From an uncultured Lachnospiraceae bacterium (GTDB taxonomy: Bacteria; Bacillota; Clostridia; Lachnospirales; Lachnospiraceae), in contig CAJTQO010000045.1 in NCBI GenBank assembly GCA_910578405.1, forward strand, positions 1 through 26,591: DNA of 26,591 nt, written 5' to 3'. Below are positions 15,261-22,330 of the stretch, piece after piece. The position numbers and the translations under genes are program-made. Under the pieces are notes generated by a model that did not search any database, had not been told where the DNA came from, and worked only from the letters and a program-made list of their open reading frames with translations. The first letter of the stretch is position 1. Each line of letters begins with the position of its first letter.

Positions 15261-16812
15261 TCTTCACCACCAGCCTTTCCTTCCTATCCAAATGCCCCTT
15301 CCAGGCAAAATTGGTTCCATACCTTCGCCAAAAGTCAGGAACTGTCTTCAGGGCAAGCAGAAAATACCCTACATAAAAAGGGACAAAGCCATAAATCATA
15401 TATCTGGACAAACACATAATCGTTAAGGAAACCGCCGCCACATTGGCGGCAATCGCCAACAATGCAACGGCCATCACCCGCACTGCCGGCTCCTCTTCCT
15501 CTTTGCGAAACGCCATCCACATCAAAGCAAACGCCGATAAATAAATAAAAGCCGCCACCCAGTTTATCACCGGGTGCGTCACGGCAATGCTGCGAATCAG
15601 CCCATAGTGGGCAATCAACAGATAATTGCCTAACCACCGCCAAAAACAGCCGGGCAAAATCCCCTTTATAATTTCCCCTGCCGCTTTATCTGCCATTACA
15701 TTCTGTATAATATAGTCCGTCGTCACATTCTTGTCATAATATTGGTAAAATACATCCTCAATCATTTCATATTTCACCGTATCATGCCATGCTTCAATAT
15801 GTTGCGTCTTCTCCCGCAAGGACGTTCCCGCATACTTATAATTTGCCTGTCTTTCCTCCGTTAAATCATACATATGGTAAAAAAACTCCCTTGCCTCTCC
15901 GTCCTTTATCCGTTCCCCATCTTCCCTGTCCGCCGCATAAAGTATGTTTGTAAGAGTGTTTACCGTCCCATAGGTGTTATTTATAAAATGCCCATTAAAG
16001 GCAAGATTATAACTTTTTACCGTCAAGGTGCGCAAGGCAAAGGCGCAGACTGTCACTGCAGCGGCCAAAAGCAGCCATAAAACCCTAAGCTTCCATCGCT
16101 TTTTCCTCTTTCTTATGTTTTTCCCGCCTGCCTGACGCTCCCTCCGCCTGTCTGGCGCTTCTTCTGCCCGGCCCGCGTTTTTTAGGCTGACCGCCTGCCG
16201 TTTCCTCCTGCGGCCCGCTTTTTTCCCAGGCTCCAACAATATTCTGGCCCCGATAACGGTCAGCCACATCAATACTGCCAGCATCATCTGACTTCTGATA
16301 AGAGACAGCGCAAAAGCCAGCGCCAGGCCGATGACCGCCGCCCGCCCGGCCTCCCTGCGTTCCGTCTCCAAAACCATTTTATAGCATTCCACTATAAACA
16401 ATGTAAAAAGCGGCAGACAAAGCGCCTCGCTCATCACGGAATTCGTAAGAAACAGATGCAGGGATGAGAAAAACATGGTAATCATGTAAGGCATTACGCC
16501 CAATAAAACAACGATTCCCTCCTGCCACAAACAAAGCCGGAACCGCCGCCCCACATACTCTGCCAATACGCATATGCTAAACGCCGCAAGCAAATTCTGC
16601 AGGATGCCCATTGCCGTCAGCCACCCCTCTTCCTGCGCAACCAGCTTCCGGAGTCCGGCCAAAAACAACGGATACAGGGGTTCCCGATGGATATGCATCT
16701 TAATATACTGATCCGAATCGTTATATACCCCTGGCCCGAAAACAAAGAACATCCCAAGGAAGACCGCCGAAAGCAAGAAAAACAGAACCAGCGGTTTCGC
16801 TTTTTTTGCCAT
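15127..16812 (-). CDS. Polytopic membrane protein, possible GT-C-type glycosyltransferase
   Basis: This 561-residue protein has roughly 9-11 membrane segments. The first segment is followed by an outside-facing loop with GVYNDSDQYIK and HREPLYPLF. An acidic motif just after the first segment is a feature of GT-C enzymes that use polyprenyl-phosphate sugars, so side-chain glycosylation is a reasonable guess, not a demonstration. A strongly basic loop (about residues 200-240, many Arg and Lys) separates two membrane blocks. A large extracytoplasmic loop follows. The chosen ATG at 16812 overlaps the stop of the dehydrogenase as TAATG, with GGAGG 5 bases before it. The last 50 or so residues are hydrophilic and overlap the next gene. 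Confidence 0.82.
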   Translation of the reverse strand: MAKKAKPLVLFFLLSAVFLGMFFVFGPGVYNDSDQYIKMHIHREPLYPLFLAGLRKLVAQEEGWLTAMGILQNLLAAFSICVLAEYVGRRFRLCLWQEGIVVLLGVMPYMITMFFSSLHLFLTNSVMSEALCLPLFTLFIVECYKMVLETERREAGRAAVIGLALAFALSLIRSQMMLAVLMWLTVIGARILLEPGKKAGRRRKRQAVSLKNAGRAEEAPDRRRERQAGGKNIRKRKKRWKLRVLWLLLAAAVTVCAFALRTLTVKSYNLAFNGHFINNTYGTVNTLTNILYAADREDGERIKDGEAREFFYHMYDLTEERQANYKYAGTSLREKTQHIEAWHDTVKYEMIEDVFYQYYDKNVTTDYIIQNVMADKAAGEIIKGILPGCFWRWLGNYLLIAHYGLIRSIAVTHPVINWVAAFIYLSAFALMWMAFRKEEEEPAVRVMAVALLAIAANVAAVSLTIMCLSRYMIYGFVPFYVGYFLLALKTVPDFWRRYGTNFAWKGHLDRKERLVVKNGRSGKQPGVYGVPESEYQGRDGDGKRGEVFPGTGAAGEGLKER

Positions 16813-18125
16813 TACAGCCTCCAATACAAATAACCTTCCTCATACATCTTTTTATCAAACAAGCCCTTAATGTCCATCAATACCTTTTCCCCATGTTTTT
16901 CCTGATAAAAACCGGAAATATCCTCCCTGGACAATTTTAGGAATTCCGAATGCGCCACTGCAATGATAACCGCATCCATGTCTTTCACATCTTCTATTTT
17001 CTGAAAAGAAATCCCATACAACCGCTTCGCTTCTTCCGCATCCGCCGCCGGATCCACTACCACAGGCGTAATGCCATATTCCCCCAGCTCCTTATAAATA
17101 TCAATAACCTTCGTGTTCCTGGTATCCGGACAATTTTCTTTAAAAGTAAATCCTAAAATCGCCACCTTTGCGCCCTTCACCGGAATATCCGTTTTAATCA
17201 GATTCTTTACCAGGCTTTCCGCCACATACCGTCCCATATCGTCATTAATCCGCCTTCCGGCCAGAATAATCCGGGAATGATACCCCATGGCATCCGCCTT
17301 ATAGGTCAGATAATAAGGGTCTACCCCAATACAGTGCCCCCCTACCAAGCCCGGCGCAAATTTCAGGAAATTCCATTTTGTCCCGGCCGCTTCCAGTACA
17401 GCCTTTGTATCAATGCCCATTTTATGAAAAATAATAGAGAGTTCATTCATAAACGCAATATTGATATCTCTCTGACTGTTCTCAATCACCTTGGCCGCTT
17501 CCGCCACCTTAATGGACTCTGCGCGGTATACCCCTGCTTCCACCACCAGCTCATATACCTTTGCCACCGTATCCAATGTTTCCTCATCCATCCCGGACAC
17601 AATCTTTGTAATCGTTTCCAAACGGTGTACCTTATCGCCAGGGTTGATTCTTTCCGGGGAATACCCGATTTTAAAGTCCACACCGCATTTTAGTCCCGAT
17701 TCTTTTTCCAGAATCGGCACACAAATTTCCTCCGTCACCCCCGGGTAAACAGTGGATTCAAACACCACTACCGAGCCCTTTGTCAGGTTCTGCCCAAGCA
17801 AACGGCTCGCCCCCTCCACCGGCGTCAAATCCGGCGTATGGTCATCGTTTACCGGAGTAGGCACCGCCACAATATGGAACTTGGCTTCCCTTAATTTTGC
17901 AGCATCTGCGGTAAACTCCACCGCCGTATTTTTTATCACCTCAGAGCCAACTTCATTGGTAGGGTCTATCCCTGCTTTATACAGAGCGACTTTCTGCTCA
18001 TTTAAGTCAAAACCCACCACTTTGATTTTTCTGGCAAAAGCCACCGCAATCGGCATCCCTACATAGCCTAGCCCTACCAAAGAAAGCTTCTCTTCCCCAC
18101 GCACCAGTTTTTCATACAATTCCAT
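16812..18125 (-). CDS. UDP-N-acetylhexosamine 6-dehydrogenase, TviB/WbpO-like
   Basis: This 437-residue enzyme belongs to the UDP-glucose/GDP-mannose dehydrogenase family. It has the Rossmann loop GLGYVG (18-23), ESTVYPGVTEE (123-133), YSPERINPGDK (155-165), AEAAKVIENSQRD (208-220) and the catalytic cysteine C265 in GGHCIGVDPYYL. The YSPERINPGDK and KWNFLKFAPGLVGGHCIGVDP stretches are close to Salmonella TviB as I know it, so oxidation of UDP-GlcNAc (or UDP-GalNAc) to the uronic acid is the likely reaction. WecC-type UDP-ManNAc dehydrogenase is the main alternative. I took the ATG at 18125 because AGGAGG lies 9 bases upstream. It pairs functionally with the epimerase at 13167-14144. Confidence 0.95.
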   Translation of the reverse strand: MELYEKLVRGEEKLSLVGLGYVGMPIAVAFARKIKVVGFDLNEQKVALYKAGIDPTNEVGSEVIKNTAVEFTADAAKLREAKFHIVAVPTPVNDDHTPDLTPVEGASRLLGQNLTKGSVVVFESTVYPGVTEEICVPILEKESGLKCGVDFKIGYSPERINPGDKVHRLETITKIVSGMDEETLDTVAKVYELVVEAGVYRAESIKVAEAAKVIENSQRDINIAFMNELSIIFHKMGIDTKAVLEAAGTKWNFLKFAPGLVGGHCIGVDPYYLTYKADAMGYHSRIILAGRRINDDMGRYVAESLVKNLIKTDIPVKGAKVAILGFTFKENCPDTRNTKVIDIYKELGEYGITPVVVDPAADAEEAKRLYGISFQKIEDVKDMDAVIIAVAHSEFLKLSREDISGFYQEKHGEKVLMDIKGLFDKKMYEEGYLYWRL

Positions 18126-18268
18126 CTTTTTGTCCCTCCTATTCCAGTTGTGTCTCTTTGCTCCCAATGCCCTTCCTCATGGAAGCATTTTCCGGCTCGC
18201 TGCGAGCCCTGCATTCCTTCCGTGCATTTTTCGCTTCCATGCTGTTTTTTGCTTCCAGTTGCGCATCT
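18126..18268 (-). repeat. Purine-rich spacer with a degenerate direct repeat and a hairpin
   Basis: In this 143-base gap the plus strand has ATTCCAGTTGTGTCTCTTTG near 18140 and a related CTTCCAGTTGCGCATCTTCA near 18252, about 112 bases apart. A 15-base near-perfect inverted repeat, GGCTCGC-T-GCGAGCC, sits at 18194-18208. The strong ribosome site AGGAGG for the dehydrogenase lies at the 18126 end. Confidence 0.55.
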
Positions 18269-19372
18269 TCACTTCCATTTCCCTGCCTGCTGTCCCAAAA
18301 TCCCTTCCGCCTCCTCCAGATATGCGCCAATGACCATATTCCGGTCAAATTCCCGCTCCATTTTGGCCCGCGCCGCTTTGCCCATCCGGGCCTGCTCCTG
18401 CCTGGACAGCGCCAGGAACTTCTCCATTGCTTCAATCAAAGCGTCCGCATTGCCCGGCGTAAAGCCAAATCCGGTCACCCCCTCTTCAAAAGCTTCCAGA
18501 CAGCCGCTGATATTGGAAGCAATGACCGGACGGCCCGTTGCCGCCGCCTCAATCAGCGCATTGGACATACCCTCATGGAAGGAAGCCACAACAATGGCAC
18601 TCGCTTTTGTCAAAAAAGGATGCACCTGCGTATGGAATCCCCACTGGCAGATAATCCCCTTTTCCTCATATTCATTCAGCAATTCCTGGTAATCCTCATC
18701 GCAATAGCCCAAAATGGCAAATTCCACATCCTCCCTGTGCAGCCGCACTGCCGCTTCCAGGAATTCCAAAATCCCGCGCTCCTTCATCACCCGGCCCACA
18801 AAGAGGAAAATGGTTTTCCCACCCTGCGGATATGGCTCGAAAGTATGTCTGCTCAGATTCACGCCTGAGCCATTCACCAGCCGCGCCTTCTTCCCACGAA
18901 TTCCATACCCTTCAAAAATCCCCTTGTTTTCCGTATTCTGGAAAAAGACGCATTCCGCTCTGCGCAGCCCTATCCGATACATGGCAATAATCATTCGTAA
19001 AAAGAATCCTTTCCGGTCAAAAGCCCCACCCAATCCCGTAATCGTAACCATATACGGAATTTTGAGCATCCGGCAGGCAAATCCTCCATAAATATTGGGC
19101 TTGATGGTATAGGTTAAAACCAAATCCGGCCTTATCTCTTTTAAAAGCTTTCGGTAGGCGAAAAATAACTTTCCGTCTTCTTTCGGATTCACCCCACGGC
19201 GGTTAATCGGCGTATGGATAACCTGGCAGCCTTCCGCCTCCAATTCCTTTACCTTGACGTCATCCGGCAGGCTGATTGCCACCTTGTGTTTTTTCAACAA
19301 TCCGACCAGCAGCTCATTGCGGAAATCATATAACCCGCCGGAAGAATTGGCTAATATAAGTATCGTACCCAT
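18269..19372 (-). CDS. GT4-family glycosyltransferase (PglA-like)
   Basis: This 367-residue GT-B enzyme has LANSSGGLYDFRNELL (7-22) and YTIKPNIYGG (88-97) in the acceptor domain, TGLGGAF at 112-118, FVGRVMKERGILEF (191-204) opening the donor domain, and the GT4 E-x7-E motif E267GMSNALIE275. TIKPNIYGG plus TGLG is typical of the PglA/WbpH/CapM-like group, which adds the second sugar to an undecaprenyl-diphosphate-linked amino sugar. Its position near the PglC-type transferase supports that role. The ATG at 19372 lies one base after the stop of the ATP-grasp gene, so translation is probably coupled. The ribosome site is weak. Confidence 0.93.
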   Translation of the reverse strand: MGTILILANSSGGLYDFRNELLVGLLKKHKVAISLPDDVKVKELEAEGCQVIHTPINRRGVNPKEDGKLFFAYRKLLKEIRPDLVLTYTIKPNIYGGFACRMLKIPYMVTITGLGGAFDRKGFFLRMIIAMYRIGLRRAECVFFQNTENKGIFEGYGIRGKKARLVNGSGVNLSRHTFEPYPQGGKTIFLFVGRVMKERGILEFLEAAVRLHREDVEFAILGYCDEDYQELLNEYEEKGIICQWGFHTQVHPFLTKASAIVVASFHEGMSNALIEAAATGRPVIASNISGCLEAFEEGVTGFGFTPGNADALIEAMEKFLALSRQEQARMGKAARAKMEREFDRNMVIGAYLEEAEGILGQQAGKWK

Positions 19373-19373
19373 C

Positions 19374-20357
19374 CTATCTGATTATCTCCGTATCACTCAA
19401 ATCCTGAATCGCAATTTCATTATATTTCATCATGCATATGCCCGCCCGGTAACGGCCGATGGAACTCCGGTTGCTTTCCCCTTTCAGGTTACGGATTACC
19501 TGCCCCGGTATATTTACGCCGCATTCATGGGCGTGGGGATAGCCGCCGCCAAAACGGGGATTTACCTCCGAAATATAATATGTGTCTTTTACCTGAAAAA
19601 TATCTATATCAATCATACCGTAAAACCCGCATTTTTCCACGAACTTTTCGATTATGGCAAACAGATTTTCGTCTTTTACGGAAACGGACTTGTCCGTTTC
19701 CCCTGCCCGCATTTTCACCTTTTCTTTTATAAAAATGGAAGTGCACTTGCCGGTGAGCATATCAATGTACACATCGGCCCCATACTCCGTCCCATCCATA
19801 TACTCCTGAATCATCAAGCCGTCATGCCGTTCAAATAAAAGTTCTATTTCTTTCTCACAGCATACTTTATGGATGTCCATACTGGCGCTTCCCTTTACCG
19901 GCTTTACAAAAACCGGATAAGACGCCTCCCCGTTCTGCAGCGCCCGGTAAAAGTCTTCCTTCTTACCATAGCATTTCCCGGTAGGTATTTGCATCCTGCA
20001 CAATAGTTCATACATTTTATATTTGTCCAGACAAGTCTCCACCAGCTCATAGGGGGAAACCACAGGCGTCGCCCCAACCGCCAGGAAACGCTCCCTCTCC
20101 TTAGCCAACAGGCTCAGCTCCGGGTCAATCAGGGAAAAAACCCCGTCTATGCTTTCCTTCCTGCAAATATCCAGAATCAAATCCACATACCCTGGTTCCG
20201 ATATCCGCGGCACAATATAATGCTTGTCCGCATCATAGAGCGCAGGAGCCAGGTTGGAGCAATCCGTCGCAATTACTTTCCCCGAGTTTCCAAGCTCCTT
20301 TTTAAAATACTGCACCACCTTATTCCTCGTCCCGGCGCTTAAAATCAATATATTCAT
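19374..20357 (-). CDS. ATP-grasp ligase of the polysaccharide locus
   Basis: This 327-residue cytoplasmic protein has the carbamoyl-phosphate-synthase-like ATP-grasp fold. An N-terminal Rossmann-like part (MNILILSAGTRNKVV, 1-15) precedes the ATP loop VKPVKGSASMDI (151-162). LMIQEYMDGTEYGADVYID (181-199) follows, and then the Mg-binding region ISEVNPRFGGGYPHAHE (262-278). Family members join a carboxylate to an amine or thiol through an acyl-phosphate. In this setting it may couple an amino acid or other acid to the 4-amino group of the dideoxy sugar, but that is inference. I chose ATG 20357 over TTG 20369; GGAGG lies 12 bases upstream. It sits between the PglC-type and PglA-like genes. Confidence 0.9.
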   Translation of the reverse strand: MNILILSAGTRNKVVQYFKKELGNSGKVIATDCSNLAPALYDADKHYIVPRISEPGYVDLILDICRKESIDGVFSLIDPELSLLAKERERFLAVGATPVVSPYELVETCLDKYKMYELLCRMQIPTGKCYGKKEDFYRALQNGEASYPVFVKPVKGSASMDIHKVCCEKEIELLFERHDGLMIQEYMDGTEYGADVYIDMLTGKCTSIFIKEKVKMRAGETDKSVSVKDENLFAIIEKFVEKCGFYGMIDIDIFQVKDTYYISEVNPRFGGGYPHAHECGVNIPGQVIRNLKGESNRSSIGRYRAGICMMKYNEIAIQDLSDTEIIR

Positions 20358-20419
20358 AACGCTTTGCAACCTCCATAATACAGCTTCCCCTCCCCGTTCC
20401 TCTCTTTCCCTTTACCCTT

Positions 20420-21064
20420 TCACACTTTCAGCTTCCCCGTCTCCTCCAGCCTCTTTTTACGGATTTCCGCAAAATTGCCTTCCACTGCATTGGTATCTTC
20501 CGCCACCTCATCGCTATGGCCAAGGACGATTTTTATCGTCAGCCAAATCACTTTGCAGTCCATGGCAAAAGATAAATGCTTCACATACTCCACATCCTTC
20601 TCCAGGCGCCTGTCCCAATCTATGAAGTTCCTGCCGCTCACCTGCGCCAGCCCCGTTAGCCCCGGCCTGACTGTATGGCGCAACTGCTCCTCCTGCGTAT
20701 AGTAAGGAAGGTAAGAAACCAACAGCGGCCTTGGCCCGATTAGGCTCATATCCCCCTTTAAAATATTAAGCAGCTCCGGCAATTCATCCAGGCTGGTTGC
20801 CCGCAACAGCCGTCCGAACTTCGTCAGCCGTTCGTTATCTGGCAGCAAGTTCCCCTGCGCATCCTTCTTATCCGTCATAGTGCGGAATTTACATAAAGTA
20901 AATATCCTGCCATCCTTCCCCGGCCGCTCCTGCCAAAACAGCACAGGCGCGCCCAGCCTGCAGCGCACCAATACCGCCAGCAAAAAAAACAACGGGCTAA
21001 GAAGGAGCAGCGCCGTCAGCGAAAACGCTATATCCAGGCCGCGCTTCACATATTTTTTGTACAT
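20420..21064 (-). CDS. Initiating phosphoglycosyl transferase, PglC-like
   Basis: This 214-residue monotopic enzyme of the bacterial sugar transferase family moves a phospho-sugar from a UDP-sugar to undecaprenyl phosphate, the first membrane step. It has one N-terminal re-entrant hydrophobic helix (about 12-34), KFRTM (59-63), the catalytic dyad D93E94 in SLDELPELLN, KGDMSLIGPRPLL (103-115) and RPGLTGLAQVSGRN (133-146). The short length and lack of multi-pass membrane domains fit PglC rather than WbaP. Because dehydratase and aminotransferase genes precede it, a UDP-4-amino-4,6-dideoxy-HexNAc derivative is the likely substrate. A hydrophilic tail after about 185 goes beyond the minimal domain. 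AGGAG lies about 10 bases before the ATG. Confidence 0.95.
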   Translation of the reverse strand: MYKKYVKRGLDIAFSLTALLLLSPLFFLLAVLVRCRLGAPVLFWQERPGKDGRIFTLCKFRTMTDKKDAQGNLLPDNERLTKFGRLLRATSLDELPELLNILKGDMSLIGPRPLLVSYLPYYTQEEQLRHTVRPGLTGLAQVSGRNFIDWDRRLEKDVEYVKHLSFAMDCKVIWLTIKIVLGHSDEVAEDTNAVEGNFAEIRKKRLEETGKLKV

Positions 21065-21113
21065 TCCACTTCTTCTCCTGTTCTGGCTCCATAGCCGTCC
21101 CCAAGCTTTCCTT

Positions 21114-22241
21114 CTATCGGAAAAGCCCCTTTACCAAGCCGATAATCCTCTCCATATCTTCCTCTGTATTTTTAATATCGCTGGGCAGGCACACCCCCCT
21201 GCGGAATATATCCTCCGCCACGCTTTCCCGCTGCCCTTCCATGATAAAATCACAAGCCGCAAATACAGGCTGCATATGCATAGGCTTCCAGATTGGGCGG
21301 CTTTCGATGTTCTCCTTTTCCAACGCATCCATCACCATATCCGGCGTAACGCTGCAGCCTTTTGCAATGGTCATACAAGACAGCCAGCAGTTTGCGTCTG
21401 TGTCCTTCTGCAGCGGATTCATCGTAATTTCCGGAATATCCGCAAAAGCCTCCTTATACCGGGCATAAATCTCCTTCTTACGCCTCTTATGCTCCTCCAG
21501 CGCCAGTAGCTGCCCCCTGCCGATTCCCGCCACCACATTGCTCATCCGATAATTATAGCCAATCTGGGAATGCTGGTAGTGCCTTGCCGGGTCACGGGCC
21601 TGGGTGGCGAGGAAACGCGCTTTTTCAATCAAATCCCCCTCTTCCGACACCAGCATCCCCCCGCCGGACGTGGTAATAATCTTATTCCCGTTAAAAGAAT
21701 AAATACCCAGCTTCCCAAAGGTGCCTGTCTGCTTCCCCTTATACGTACTGCTCAAAGACTCCGCCGCATCCTCAATCAGCGCTGTGCCATGCTTGTGGCA
21801 AATCGCCATAATTTCGTCCAATTTGGCCGGAGTCCCATAAAGGTGTACCACAATCACTGCCTTTGGGTTCGGGTATTTTTCAAATGCTTTCTCCAATGCT
21901 TGCGGAGACATATTCCATGTATCCCTTTCAGAATCAATAAAAACAGGCGTCGCCTTTTCATAAACCACCGGATTGCAAGTGGCCGAAAACGTCAGCGTAG
22001 GCACAAAAACCACATCCCCCTGCCCGATTCCAAGCGTCCGCAGCGCCAGATGGATTGCCGCAGTCCCTGCACTCAGCGCCGCCGCCTGCCCGGTCCCCAC
22101 ATACTGCGCCATCTCCTTCTCAAACTCATTCACATTAGGCCCAAGAGGCGCCACCCAATTGGTGTCAAACGCCTCTTGCACAAACTCCTGTTCCCTCCCA
22201 TGCATCGTAGGAGATGACAAATAAATTCTCTTTCCCTCCAT
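21114..22241 (-). CDS. DegT/DnrJ/EryC1/StrS aminotransferase, PglE-like
   Basis: This 375-residue PLP enzyme aminates a 4-keto nucleotide sugar with glutamate as donor. Visible features are SAGTAAIHLAL (57-67), LTFSATCNPV (83-92), the PLP-pyridine aspartate in LIEDAAES (D158) and the Schiff-base lysine K187 in SFNGNKIITTSGGG. Start and length are normal for the family. The dehydratase gene lies directly upstream, so UDP-2-acetamido-4-keto-2,4,6-trideoxyhexose to the 4-amine is the probable reaction. GGAGG lies 7 bases before the ATG. The PglF-like and PglC-like neighbours make the classic bacillosamine-type order, but no PglD acetyltransferase follows. Confidence 0.95.
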   Translation of the reverse strand: MEGKRIYLSSPTMHGREQEFVQEAFDTNWVAPLGPNVNEFEKEMAQYVGTGQAAALSAGTAAIHLALRTLGIGQGDVVFVPTLTFSATCNPVVYEKATPVFIDSERDTWNMSPQALEKAFEKYPNPKAVIVVHLYGTPAKLDEIMAICHKHGTALIEDAAESLSSTYKGKQTGTFGKLGIYSFNGNKIITTSGGGMLVSEEGDLIEKARFLATQARDPARHYQHSQIGYNYRMSNVVAGIGRGQLLALEEHKRRKKEIYARYKEAFADIPEITMNPLQKDTDANCWLSCMTIAKGCSVTPDMVMDALEKENIESRPIWKPMHMQPVFAACDFIMEGQRESVAEDIFRRGVCLPSDIKNTEEDMERIIGLVKGLFR

Positions 22242-22330
22242 AGCAAACCTCCAAACTAATACGACCTTTTACTTTTTTACAAGCCGCCCCAAGAGAAACT
22301 GTTTTGCCGTTCCTAGAGCGGCTTCACGCC
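22242..22330 (-). other. Spacer with a long-loop hairpin
   Basis: AAGCCGC (22281-22287) can pair with GCGGCTT (22318-22324) across about 30 bases. On the transcript it is followed by A-rich, not U-rich, sequence, so it is not a standard terminator. It could stabilise or process the mRNA between the dehydratase and aminotransferase genes. Confidence 0.35.

Noticed and set aside
22281..22324. Rho-independent terminator between dehydratase and aminotransferase genes
   Set aside because: The stem is short with a 30-base loop and is not followed by a U-run on the transcript.
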